From: Oceanospirillaceae bacterium
GTDB taxonomy: Bacteria; Pseudomonadota; Gammaproteobacteria; Pseudomonadales; Oceanobacteraceae
Reading direction: 5' to 3'
Length of the DNA: 64,000 nt
NCBI GenBank assembly: GCA_002723385.1
Contig: PBNY01000093.1
Location: forward strand, 25,692-89,691
Shown: positions 56,501 through 64,000 of the stretch, piece by piece
Layout: every line of letters begins with the position of its first letter
Position numbering within the stretch: position 1 is the stretch's first letter
Program-made: the position numbers and the translations under genes
Notes under the pieces: generated by a model
What the model was told of the DNA's origin: nothing
What the model saw: only the letters and a program-made list of their open reading frames with translations
The model's database searches: none

Positions 56501-57086
56501 CTCCCCCGGCCACTTCAACCCGGATAATCGCTACCACTCCGTCCTTGCGCACGGTGACCATAGCGGTGCCAGACGAGACTGATTGCATCCAACCGTTCGC
56601 ATCAACCGTTACGATAGCCGGATTACTGGAGATAAAGTTAGTGCCATCAACCGCGTCCGAAGCATCTCGACTGGTTCCAGAAGCAAACTGTGCCAATACC
56701 TTGAGTCGCCGGCGCTGAGCTGTGGTATCAAATATGACTGGTTGGCTGTTCAGAATTTTGAGGCTTTGCGGCACTTCAGCTGCTTCACTCAGATAAAACT
56801 GACCAACCTCAGTTTGCTGGCCAGTTTGCACTTCAAAGTAATCCGATTGACCAACCAGAGTCTTACCATCGCGAATACAAGTTGCCTGGGCGCGCACACG
56901 CCCCATAAAGGACGGGATATTGGTTAATTCAAAACTGCCATTATCACGAGCTTGAACCGAGCGATTAAGAATAGTGATTGTGCAGGTGGAATCCACCAGC
57001 AATGTGGATTCCGCAGCATATACAGTGCTACTGCCTCCACACAATGCTAATAACAGAACACAGATATAATTAATTAACCTGAACAT
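50541..57086 (-). CDS. Giant Ig-like (Big_5) surface protein
   Basis: The 2,181-residue protein begins with a signal peptide (MFRLINYICVLLLALCGG), then a carboxypeptidase-regulatory-like region, a Big_2-type domain, thrombospondin type-3 calcium repeats (DSDGDGIPDD, DQDGDGLSSL and others near residues 200-290), LVIVD-type beta-propeller repeats (about 400-680), more calcium repeats, and a long run of about eleven SbsA/Big_5-like Ig domains with the recurring PVNAxxxVxF(N/D)EPL pattern. No catalytic site is evident. The start at 57086 has AAGG eight bases upstream and lies one base after the RHS gene stop. A structural, adhesive or matrix role is likely. Confidence 0.82.
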   Translation of the reverse strand: MFRLINYICVLLLALCGGSSTVYAAESTLLVDSTCTITILNRSVQARDNGSFELTNIPSFMGRVRAQATCIRDGKTLVGQSDYFEVQTGQQTEVGQFYLSEAAEVPQSLKILNSQPVIFDTTAQRRRLKVLAQFASGTSRDASDAVDGTNFISSNPAIVTVDANGWMQSVSSGTAMVTVRKDGVVAIIRVEVAGGGDSDGDGIPDDVEITLGLNPNDPVDAREDQDGDGLSSLDEYELGTDPNNPDSDGDGIQDGEEMIPGGDGFVTNPLLADSDGDGINDGLEVSLETSPINASDVNYTRALVALSVFPDSVSLNLGNLSTESNLQIQVTALLSDGSRLDVTPSRFGTLYESSAATIANADSEGLVSAVSSGETSIQVTLGDEFVDVPVTVEQFTPVGVATLALPGFANAIDVQGNIAAVAAGDSGLVLVDISNKEEPIILANYQTYGTAISVKISGDRIYLSDTQNGLSILDISNPNTPELYGEYNPGDIVRDIEVNDEFVFLACQDAGLRILDVVKPDKPTEFSTLEGLGQVGSISVSDDLAVVATDNAARIIDVSSLRSPVWVTSIASNNIRDVLLDGTRLFISRSSSGYLLYDLENPVSPQVLNSSVDYFPNQAINSQSPYYFSSDQRFQNSILMLSKENVDSTTLIDISDVDSSGRTSRAVSVDSHYIYQIRDASISARYGKSGNALLVIAQFQQNTDGNQIQPTIELTKPTNFDVFVMDVPKLVAVSASDDLTVASVEFWLDGVQKVVDTVSPYQAFLTSNSSEATSILKVIANDAGGNSSEVEVELAVEQDTDGDGLGNEEEITRYTTNPENYDTDKDGIPDGLEVRLGISPLQDDSDGDGIDDLTELNNDTDPNNPDITAPEVFLNWPEDTATDIPENSQLTIEFTEPLRRSSISSSNIILYEGDASNGQQRDVSVSLSSDRTSVTVSPVDLMTDTSLHTVIVRGLKDDAGNEIDEVIFSFTTGDSLDTELPSVVTYSPGNNSDLVPINSQITIEFSEPMYAESINESNIQVQDTVTGDTISVFVVLDDNKTIVSLIPAQPLKLGRRHKISISGSVKDSFRNKMGSSFYSYFTTSFDADGTAPNILGVSFLNDQEEIPLNAKLSIRFDEAINVLGLDQFVLLDEAGNNIDSYKSIDNKRSAVSISPVDGYQADKSYTLNIGNIEDLSGNKIEETSTINFKIGRTNDLVRGKIRSWSIDSGAENVPLNTRLSLTVSERLDPVSVRAGAMQLYDDTLNRYLDGTPVLSEDGLSVTFELAEPLQAGHVYRLGAGNSSYSSAYLWDLAGNNFYGGYTSFTTGNSQDEAAPQLIFSSVSPGASDVPVNAQWVVTLNEPIGGDCFGSASLVSENDTIPLTLDELSNDRQTLTLTAESDLAVSTEYQLQLDVCDYAGNALVIDSDNVVQFTTSNSSVFDTTAPSLISMTPEHYQEDVSVAASEIVLTFNEPVDLSTLPIPSAYTNSTSLPLSGEWHLEGNVATFTLTEPMLGGLFYYGSEYVEDLAGNRRYVDVRFTTETVEDTEAPTLLAMSPAAGSVNIDPGTEVHLSFSEPMSSTYLTNQYLMFYSNGEIISPSVSRSTDGREVVLDANLPAHSIVSVVLRKGLRDLSGNLLEETFHSFITGEASSVDRSGPSVSVQIPSRSSREADVDSILLVMDEAVRVDTVEAGLRILADGVEVNGTVTVRDDQRTIEFIADATLPEGAYIEVYLNDVRDLAGHYEDYNSYFYTESLSEGIGTRPYPLVYSIAYNQDNVPLNPLLAVLYSEELDDSTLDSSTISLKDSDGNEMDISSRLDGNSRVLIVEPDGLLSANSEYYLYLDDVVDTDADTSYSTRIDFTTGDYLEADDRSPAMVSMSPTEGAREVGTLAAYAVRFDESMSPLSLEVSNPDLNNLRFSEDNQVMRYERRGVLIAESEVTEPVPSGMDLAGNEVAGGSVSFTTGSGPDFNGGSLTALVTGTIPRNPILAWEASEPIDPISVTSSGIYLRDNQTNNRVPTDIRLLEDGRRIEIIPADVLLAGRSYSYYGYNLRDLSGNAISSASRSVTTAYEEDVTGPAVMSSSISEGSENVPLNAVLRVTFDEPLRKWEQSGIQLVDASGVEQSIEIDISGSNVVIRPTTLLLPESDYRLAVSGMKDLAGNDQVDSFSMSFTTSSWIEVVFLQFDQLVKDFLDSLLRESNV

Positions 57087-57087
57087 A

Positions 57088-60000
57088 TCAATTACCTTGG
57101 AAGAATCTTTTCCCAGAATCAAAGGCAAGTTTAAGTAATGGCCACTGATCCTCCAGTAGGCCACCTCCTACTCCATTCGCAAGGCCACCCAATACATTAT
57201 CTTTGAACTTTTCTTTATTACACGGGTCGGCAAAGTCCCCACGGGGGATAAGCAGCTCAGACATTGCAGCGACCGTACCTCCCACACTGCTTTGAATAAC
57301 AGCATTGGATAGCCTTCGGCTTACTGGGCCGGCCCCTGCTATAACTGCAGCTTTCCCAATCGGGCTAAAACCAACGGCACTCATCACAGCGGCCTCTGCA
57401 GCTTCACGTAAAACATCCTTAGCATCAATAGCAGATACATCGCCCCCATTGTCCTGATACTGTTTAACCGCTTCTGTCATTCCGGCCAAAAGAGCATTCG
57501 CTCCTATATATAAACAATGAGGACATAACCCATAAGGATCTACTCGATTCACAGGTTGATTATTCACATATCCATATAGACCGAGGCCACCAGCGAGACC
57601 TAATGAATCAACTTGGGAGTATCGACCTACAGCTGAATCATAAATCCGAGTGTAATTGTATATCCCCCCATATTTATTAACATATTGTCCGGGCATCCTT
57701 ACCCGATAATCGATCCCATTAGAATCGCCAACACCAAACGCATCTGATGCAAACTCCCAGGCCGGCTTTTTATCAGAGTCATATAGTACTCTTGGCATCC
57801 CTATTTGATCTGAAAACGCATAGTAGACATCAACACCATTATCACTACTGACGATATAGGCCAATGGCGTCCAGCCCATATATATATGCCAACGCTGCTC
57901 TATCAAAACGCCTGAGACATCTAACCAGGTTTCACTCACCATGCGACCTACTTGATCGAAGTGGAAAACGATGAATCCATCTGCTGTTTGAGTAATACGC
58001 CGTTGGCCATTAGCGTGGTAAAAATACTTCGGGCCACTATCCACCATTGCCAGACGATTTCTCGCATTATATGTGTACGAATGAGAGCCATCTGTTAGCG
58101 TGTTACCATTGTCATCGTAGGTTCTGGAATATCCCCCAACACTCATTAACTGGTTGCTATCGTCACTGTATTGATATGCTTCTTCAGTAACATGAGTGCC
58201 TTGTTTCGTTATCTTTGCCGTTCGATTCCCCAGAGGGTCATAGGTGTATTCAATAGATTGCTCGAAAAGCCGCTCTGTCACTAACCGATTCGCCGCATCG
58301 TACTCATAGTGGCGATTGAGATTTTCGCCACTGTAGTCTCTTATTTCGACAAGGTTTCCAGCTCCATCGTACTGATAATGAGCCTCTTGCTCATCGCCGA
58401 GCAGCTGGCTAGTAAGCCGGTAATTCTTATCGTAGTTTCGGCTGAGTTCCATTCCATTACCCATCACCATAGAATTTATTGGGCCATGAGGTAAATAGTT
58501 GATATCTGATATTAAAGGCAGGGCCGAACCGGACTGTTCCGATTCGGAAGGAGGCGTGATAGATATTCCAGACACCTGCCCCATTTGATCTCTTTTCCAA
58601 TGAACGATCAGATCGCCAGGATAGTGCACCTGTACTACCCGATTATTATCGTCATACTCATAGCCAATCTTTTGGCTGTAGGTGAGCCCATCTATGGTAA
58701 TTGCATGCTTGTCTTCCAAAAGGTTACCATTAAAATCATAACGATAATAACTATTCCCAGTTTCATCCTGCACTCGGGTCAGTCTGCCTTTACCATAGTT
58801 ATCAAAAGCCGGTGATGCGTCATTTTTACTAAAGGCGTCAAACTCGTATTTGATATTCAGATCGGGGCTATCTGGGTAGCTTGAGGCTATTAAACGATTG
58901 ACAGCATCATACTGATAATGGGTGACAACGGATCTTGCATCCGTCATTTTAATTACGTTACTTGCATTATCGTATTCATAAGTTGTAATACCACTGTCAG
59001 GGCTTATTCTTTTTATAACCTCACCAAATATGTTGTATTCATATTGCGTAGTTAGACTGCGCTGGTCACTAACAGTTTTCACCTGACCAGCTTCATCATA
59101 GGTCAAACGAGCTGTTTCATTTAGTGCGTTGGTAGTACTTATCAGTCGATTTAATGAATCAAAGCCAACGGACGTATTATTACCCGCACCATCGTTTGAG
59201 AGAATTTGATTACCAGCCTTGTCGTATCCATAATATTTGGCATAGCCATTATCACCTAACATCTCTATAACACGACCAAGTTCATCGTAAATTGAAACAC
59301 GTTCATAGGTGATATTTCCGCCTGCATCTTTTATCTGTTGCTGAGTAACATTACCCATACTATCTAGAAGATATTCCGTTCTGCGTCCAAGGCTGTCTTC
59401 CTGAGCTACCAGCCTTTGGGCTTGATCGTACTCAAAATTAATTATTTGGCCTCCTGGTTGCCGTAGCTCTTTTACTTGTCCAGACAGGTTGTAAAGAATT
59501 TCTGTAATCTGAGATGCGGTAGTGACTTTGGTTAGCCAGCCACGATCGTTGTATTCGAGAACGGTCTCAATTCCATTGTGATCAATCAAACGTCTTGGTT
59601 GCCGGAAAGCGTTGTAATCCTGGAATTGAGTTATTAACCCAACGGCATTTGTTTGGGACAATAGATTTGAATTTGAATCGTAGCTAAAGGTTGATACGTC
59701 TGAAATATCTGTTCTTGGACCATCAACGGATAATAGCAACCCTTGTTCGCTATAGTCGTATGTTGTCTGCCTGCCTCCTCTATTGAGGGAGGTAACTCTT
59801 CCTGAGGCATCATATTCGTAACTAATTACTAACCCATTTGCGAGAGTAACACTCTCTATCAGTGCCTTTGATTCTTGCCAGGTCCATTCAGTAGTGCGTT
59901 CTGCTTGAGTACCAGATGCCTCGACCATTTTCGTTTTCAAGCCACGGTCGTTGTACTCGTACCTTGTAGTGGAGCCATTCCAGTCAGTGTGGCTTGCCAG

Positions 60001-63000
60001 AGTTCCATCATCAAAGTAGGTATACATTTGGTTGGCCGCCAAACAATAAGCTGATGAATGGCCCTCAACATTTTTAATACGCTTTTGCCCTGCAACCTCA
60101 ATAAAGTTATAGGTAGTCTCTTTACCCAAAGGGTTTCGGACGGTGACAGTTTCATCAGCGTTGTAGATCACGCGGTAGCTGTCTGTTCCATTTGCATGCT
60201 CTGTCAAAATTCCTCGACCACGATTATCGTACTGGTAAGTCGCAAAACGGTTTCCGTTTTCGTCGGTGATTCCAGTTAATGCAGTCGGAAAACGTTCGTC
60301 TTCGTAGTGGTAAATCTTTTGACTTTGATCGGGGTAGGTAACGGAGGTGATTACCTTCGGTGAGTCACTCCATTGGTAAGTAAAGAGCAGGTCATCTATT
60401 TCAAATTTGGTGACGTCACCCAATTCATCTCGTGTGACTTGGGCTGAATTCCCCAATCCATCTTCAATGATAGTAATAGAGCCGGAATGACTGAAGCTTT
60501 GTGTATAACCATCTACATTTCCTATTTTTATTATTTGACCCGACTCATTGAAGAGCTGAAATTCTCCATCAGGAAATTCCAGCCTGTATCCTGAACCATC
60601 ACGTACCTCGGCTTCTACCAAGGTAACAAGGGGATTTATATTGGACCTCCAAGGCTGATCAGGACTATTACAAACCTCTGTTGAGTTAGGGCAACTCTCA
60701 CTGGCGATAAACCGGTAGTCGGTTCCAGAAGAGCTGATTACCTTAATAACATCAGAGATGATCCCCGTCTGTTCAGAGTGTGCATTATAACGAACAAGGG
60801 AATAGCTAAAGGGGTCTCGCCACTTACCATCCGCGCTGTTGTAATAGCGCTCCATTGCAATCGGCAACGGTCCAATCCCAATGAAATCAGTTTCACTCTG
60901 GTACTTGTTACCAGTGGTGAAATCAATCGGGTTACCCGCACAATCATCTGGATTAGGTTTTTTCGCCGGTGCAGGTATTGCATCGCAGTGGTTACCACAA
61001 CTTGCGGTATCGCCACTATCGGCGGGCGGTAGAGGAGCATGCCAACCTGCTTTGACAACACCGACTCCAGTATTGGATTCGATAACACTGCCATCATCCG
61101 ATACGGTTCCAAACCCGATAGAAACAAATTCTTCCAGATCATGATCATAAGAATACATCTCAACCTGGGCGCCAATTTTATGTCCATCGGTATTGGGCAC
61201 CGTCAGAGGAGCTGGAGGATCAAACATAGCTCCCGTGGGTTGAATAGTAACGATTAGCTGAGGCTGAGAGCCATTAGGAGGAAGCATCGGAATTTTGTTG
61301 GCATTGACAGGCGTTACCGATACATAACCCTCCCTTTCTCCCGTTGGAAAGGTAATTGAGTCTTTTTCGATTTCGAGTTTAAAACCGGGGAGTTCGTCCA
61401 AGGTTAATACAACATCTTCCTTGCCGGCATAGACAGCATTCTCGGTATTAACCTTCACCATATATATGGGAGTCGCCAAGGGGTTATTCACCCCGGGAAC
61501 AGTTACAATATTGTACGAAAGAGTCGGATATTCTCCCGCTATCGTGGTAGTTGAACCGTCTGCAATCAAATGCACGGGACCAACTGGCGCTTCTGTTATT
61601 AGAAATTGCCCTTGTTCATCTGTGACTGCTTGTCTTGTGCTCCCTTCAGCGCGGACGGTAACTCCAGGAAGAGGCTGATCCTGATTATTGACAACTGTGC
61701 CAGATATCGACGTTTTTCCTACTTCGCCCGCTACAAATGCTGTCGAGAAGAAGCTTACTTTTCTGGTCGTGGTACCCTCGCCATCAAGCAGATAAGCAGT
61801 TACCTTTTGCCGATCCAAGCCTGTAACTGCACCTAAAATATATTTGACCGACGCTCTGCCATCAGCGTTTGTCATTGTCGTATATCGGTTCGAACCGTCT
61901 GCGAATATACCGCCACCTTCTTCAACGACAAACTGCACCTGAGAATCGGGCACCAAGTTGTGACCTTCATCTGTCACTACAACAATCAAGGGAAGCGGTA
62001 AAGGTTGGAGAACAGCGCCTCTCTGATTATGGCCACTGTTCACGCTGATTTTCGTACCCGGCTTTGCCAGGGCCGATAATCTGAACACTGCCTCACCATC
62101 TATACCAACTGTTTTAGCAGTTACCTGGTGATTGCCTGAACCAGCAGTTGTACCTAAACGATATCGGACTTCTGCTTTACCGTTCGCATCTGTTCTGGCG
62201 ACTAACGCTCTAACAGTTTCGAAACCATCGATTAGCTCTCCATCACCCGCTGTCACTCTAAAACTAACTTCAGTTTCTGCTAATGGAGTACCGTCAGCAT
62301 TTGTTACCCCCACTTCCAAACCGTCGTCCAGTTCCTCTCCGATATATCCGGATTGAAAAAGGCCTGCAAGTTTTTCGATGCTTCCTCCCGATGGCGGCAC
62401 ATACTGCAAATTAATTGTCAGAATCTCTTCGTTACCAACTTCGTCCATGGCAACAAGCGTTATCTCATTGTTACCCTCGAGCAATTCATAGTTGGAGATA
62501 ATGTAACTCCGGTTTCTTATAACACCTTCTATTCCATTAGCCCGGACACTCGCCTTTCCTTCTGATACGGTTCCCTTAACCAAGTCGTTTACAAGCCCCG
62601 TAAGACTGATTACTTTTTCATAAACGACCTGGCCATCCTTGTGTGACTCCAAGGTCAAATGCGGTGGAGTTAAATCCAGACTTACTGCCAAGGTATCCGT
62701 TACCTGCGTTGGTCCCTCAGCCAAGCGCGCTATAACAGTGTTATACCCTTCATCCAAGGTAACAGTGGCCGTAAATGTTCCATTCATCATCGGTTCAACG
62801 CCAATGCCATTGATAGTTAAAGTGGCATGAGGATCACTTACCTGGCCTGCAACAGCTAAATATCTGTTCCCGACGGTTATCTGAGAATCTGGGGAGTTAA
62901 ACCTGACAGACAAATCCGGCTGTTCGATTGGGTCGAATCCATCACAATCTTCATCAACACCGTTATTTGGAATGCTTGTAGCTCCCGGAAATGCTAATGA

Positions 63001-63726
63001 ATTGGAATCATCGCAATCACCGGCTTCCACTGTGAAGCCATCGCGATCAACATCAGAAAAACTGGTATTCGTACCAACCAATCCATCACAGTTTTCATCA
63101 ATGAGGTTTCCAACAACTTCCAAAACGCCAGGGTTGATAGACACATCATTTTCATTGCAATCTCCTTCCGCTGCAGAAAATCCATCGCCATCCAGATCCA
63201 ACAAAGTCGTGTCAATCAGGTCGGAACCATTGCAGTCCTCGTCAATGCCGTTATTCGCGATCTCGGTTTGGCCAGGGAATATGGCGGCGGAGTTGTCGTT
63301 GCAGTCACCAGTTGCAGGCGTGTACCCATCTTCATCGACATCCAACAAAGTCGTGTCAATCAGGTCGGAACCATTGCAGTCCTCGTCAATGCCGTTATTC
63401 GCGATCTCGGTTTGGCCAGGGAATATGGCAGCGGAGTTGTCGTTGCAGTCACCAGTTGCGGGCGTGTATCCATCTTCATCGACATCCAACAAAGTCGCAT
63501 CAATCAGGTCGGAACCATTGCAGTCCTCGTCAATGCCGTTATTCGCGATCTCGGTTTGGCCAGGGAATATGGATTCATCTAAATCATTACAGTCTTCCGT
63601 TATAACAAAACCATCTTGATCCTGATCTGAAATGGTGGGAGAGTCGCTCGAACCTGTCCCCCCACCACCACAACCAGTTGCAATTAAGACGAAGAGCGTA
63701 AAAGAAATAAGAAGTATTGGCTTCAC
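57088..63726 (-). CDS. RHS-repeat lipoprotein with MopE metal-binding repeats
   Basis: The 2,212-residue protein starts at a GTG with GGAAG six bases upstream, giving a lipoprotein signal [19 protein letters not shown]. About five MopE-type motifs follow (DxDxDGxxxxxGDCxDxxxxxxPGxxExxxxGxDEDC), then Ig-like domains. Next come a DUF6531-type region ([24 protein letters not shown]) and about 30 YD/RHS repeats. The RHS core motif is near residues 2070-2100 ([38 protein letters not shown]). The last 115 residues are the variable tip, with no recognised toxin motif. It is probably surface-exposed, and may shed or present its tip. Confidence 0.85.
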   Translation of the reverse strand: MKPILLISFTLFVLIATGCGGGGTGSSDSPTISDQDQDGFVITEDCNDLDESIFPGQTEIANNGIDEDCNGSDLIDATLLDVDEDGYTPATGDCNDNSAAIFPGQTEIANNGIDEDCNGSDLIDTTLLDVDEDGYTPATGDCNDNSAAIFPGQTEIANNGIDEDCNGSDLIDTTLLDLDGDGFSAAEGDCNENDVSINPGVLEVVGNLIDENCDGLVGTNTSFSDVDRDGFTVEAGDCDDSNSLAFPGATSIPNNGVDEDCDGFDPIEQPDLSVRFNSPDSQITVGNRYLAVAGQVSDPHATLTINGIGVEPMMNGTFTATVTLDEGYNTVIARLAEGPTQVTDTLAVSLDLTPPHLTLESHKDGQVVYEKVISLTGLVNDLVKGTVSEGKASVRANGIEGVIRNRSYIISNYELLEGNNEITLVAMDEVGNEEILTINLQYVPPSGGSIEKLAGLFQSGYIGEELDDGLEVGVTNADGTPLAETEVSFRVTAGDGELIDGFETVRALVARTDANGKAEVRYRLGTTAGSGNHQVTAKTVGIDGEAVFRLSALAKPGTKISVNSGHNQRGAVLQPLPLPLIVVVTDEGHNLVPDSQVQFVVEEGGGIFADGSNRYTTMTNADGRASVKYILGAVTGLDRQKVTAYLLDGEGTTTRKVSFFSTAFVAGEVGKTSISGTVVNNQDQPLPGVTVRAEGSTRQAVTDEQGQFLITEAPVGPVHLIADGSTTTIAGEYPTLSYNIVTVPGVNNPLATPIYMVKVNTENAVYAGKEDVVLTLDELPGFKLEIEKDSITFPTGEREGYVSVTPVNANKIPMLPPNGSQPQLIVTIQPTGAMFDPPAPLTVPNTDGHKIGAQVEMYSYDHDLEEFVSIGFGTVSDDGSVIESNTGVGVVKAGWHAPLPPADSGDTASCGNHCDAIPAPAKKPNPDDCAGNPIDFTTGNKYQSETDFIGIGPLPIAMERYYNSADGKWRDPFSYSLVRYNAHSEQTGIISDVIKVISSSGTDYRFIASESCPNSTEVCNSPDQPWRSNINPLVTLVEAEVRDGSGYRLEFPDGEFQLFNESGQIIKIGNVDGYTQSFSHSGSITIIEDGLGNSAQVTRDELGDVTKFEIDDLLFTYQWSDSPKVITSVTYPDQSQKIYHYEDERFPTALTGITDENGNRFATYQYDNRGRGILTEHANGTDSYRVIYNADETVTVRNPLGKETTYNFIEVAGQKRIKNVEGHSSAYCLAANQMYTYFDDGTLASHTDWNGSTTRYEYNDRGLKTKMVEASGTQAERTTEWTWQESKALIESVTLANGLVISYEYDASGRVTSLNRGGRQTTYDYSEQGLLLSVDGPRTDISDVSTFSYDSNSNLLSQTNAVGLITQFQDYNAFRQPRRLIDHNGIETVLEYNDRGWLTKVTTASQITEILYNLSGQVKELRQPGGQIINFEYDQAQRLVAQEDSLGRRTEYLLDSMGNVTQQQIKDAGGNITYERVSIYDELGRVIEMLGDNGYAKYYGYDKAGNQILSNDGAGNNTSVGFDSLNRLISTTNALNETARLTYDEAGQVKTVSDQRSLTTQYEYNIFGEVIKRISPDSGITTYEYDNASNVIKMTDARSVVTHYQYDAVNRLIASSYPDSPDLNIKYEFDAFSKNDASPAFDNYGKGRLTRVQDETGNSYYRYDFNGNLLEDKHAITIDGLTYSQKIGYEYDDNNRVVQVHYPGDLIVHWKRDQMGQVSGISITPPSESEQSGSALPLISDINYLPHGPINSMVMGNGMELSRNYDKNYRLTSQLLGDEQEAHYQYDGAGNLVEIRDYSGENLNRHYEYDAANRLVTERLFEQSIEYTYDPLGNRTAKITKQGTHVTEEAYQYSDDSNQLMSVGGYSRTYDDNGNTLTDGSHSYTYNARNRLAMVDSGPKYFYHANGQRRITQTADGFIVFHFDQVGRMVSETWLDVSGVLIEQRWHIYMGWTPLAYIVSSDNGVDVYYAFSDQIGMPRVLYDSDKKPAWEFASDAFGVGDSNGIDYRVRMPGQYVNKYGGIYNYTRIYDSAVGRYSQVDSLGLAGGLGLYGYVNNQPVNRVDPYGLCPHCLYIGANALLAGMTEAVKQYQDNGGDVSAIDAKDVLREAAEAAVMSAVGFSPIGKAAVIAGAGPVSRRLSNAVIQSSVGGTVAAMSELLIPRGDFADPCNKEKFKDNVLGGLANGVGGGLLEDQWPLLKLAFDSGKRFFQGN
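63211..63640 (-). repeat. 144-base tandem repeats encoding MopE motifs
   Basis: Three consecutive copies spaced exactly 144 bases apart (48 codons; anchors at 63211, 63355 and 63499) are nearly identical in DNA, much closer than the other MopE motifs of the same gene. The repeat unit is recent and copy number could vary by recombination. Confidence 0.85.
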
Positions 63727-63800
63727 TGCTAACTTCCGTGTTACTTGATGTGTACAAAAGAGTACCAGAACTGAAGTCAACAATTTCCGCCATTTTGATA

Positions 63801-63984
63801 TTAATTACACATAACAACCAGATCAATTATAATTTTTATATCTACTCCCAATATCCAGCGTCGCAACGTAGATTTTCCAACATCCAGCGACTTGCACGCG
63901 TCAGAAACAGAATATTCGTAATCAAGCACCAAGCTGGCTGGTTCGAGTTTGAACTCGGGAAAAGGAACGACGTTGTCTTTTCAT
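63801..63984 (-). pseudogene. IS3-family orfA transposase remnant, frameshifted
   Basis: Minus-strand translation from ATG at 63984 begins MKRQRRSFS and, after a frame change, continues EFKLEPASLVLDYEYSVSDACKSLDVGKSTLRRW, the HTH of IS3-group OrfA. A base is gained or lost just after the RRSFS codons, so the frame is broken. The similarity fades after RRW, and the sequence runs into the RHS gene's upstream region. The rest of the element is not visible; the right window end cuts off any 5' flank. Confidence 0.75.
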
Positions 63985-64000
63985 TGAACACCTCTCTGGC

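Overview
The window looks like a chromosomal segment of a diazotrophic gammaproteobacterium, probably a marine Oceanospirillales/Pseudomonadales relative. The nif gene content and order strongly recall Azotobacter vinelandii and Pseudomonas stutzeri: nifHDKTY with an lrv gene, nifB-fdxN-nifO-nifQ-rhdN-grxD-nafY, nifL-nifA, and a nif-linked rnf operon. This placement rests on remembered synteny and protein similarity, not on a search.

Bases 1-2,150 hold the end of topB, a CBS-domain gene and an array of REP-like hairpins. Bases 2,153-10,097 (minus strand) carry nifH-nifD-nifK-nifT-nifY followed by six small nif-associated genes: a DUF6129-like protein, the LRV Fe-S protein, two unknown or TPR-like proteins, a bacteriohemerythrin and a short unknown. 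A sigma-54 promoter with two NifA-type enhancers lies upstream of nifH. Bases 10,450-12,790 contain REP arrays, a SIR2-like gene and a REP-associated tyrosine transposase (RAYT). Bases 12,798-18,454 (minus) are the nifB operon, ending in nafY and an unknown gene, again with a sigma-54 promoter and two enhancers. A Tat-exported PhoX phosphatase (19.1-21.0 kb) sits between REP arrays. nifL-nifA (minus) and rnfABCDGEH (plus) diverge from one control region that holds three NifA-type enhancers and two opposed -24/-12 promoters. Together these genes make and mature nitrogenase, supply it with low-potential electrons (Rnf, FdxN) and regulate it (NifL/NifA). nifENX and nifUSV are not in the window.

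Bases 30.4-41.1 kb look like a genomic island next to a tRNA-Arg(CCG) and a broken tRNA copy. It encodes an MmeI-like DNA methyltransferase, an AlbA/Schlafen-type ATPase, an SF2 helicase and a GIY-YIG nuclease, which together form a candidate phage-defence cassette. An XRE regulator with direct-repeat operators, an excisionase-like protein, a tyrosine recombinase and small genes follow. Bases 41.3-45.0 kb are AT-rich: a 42-residue Gly/Ser peptide gene, a HicA-like toxin, a large ankyrin protein, and a zeta-like toxin/antitoxin pair.

Bases 45.1-63.7 kb are a five-gene minus-strand operon of very large exported proteins: an RHS lipoprotein with MopE-type metal-binding repeats, a 2,181-residue Ig-like protein, a small anchored coiled coil, an FG-GAP protein with a G10 slippage tract, and a membrane-anchored pentaheme cytochrome. 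I do not recognise this set as a described system. The window ends in a frameshifted IS3-family orfA remnant.
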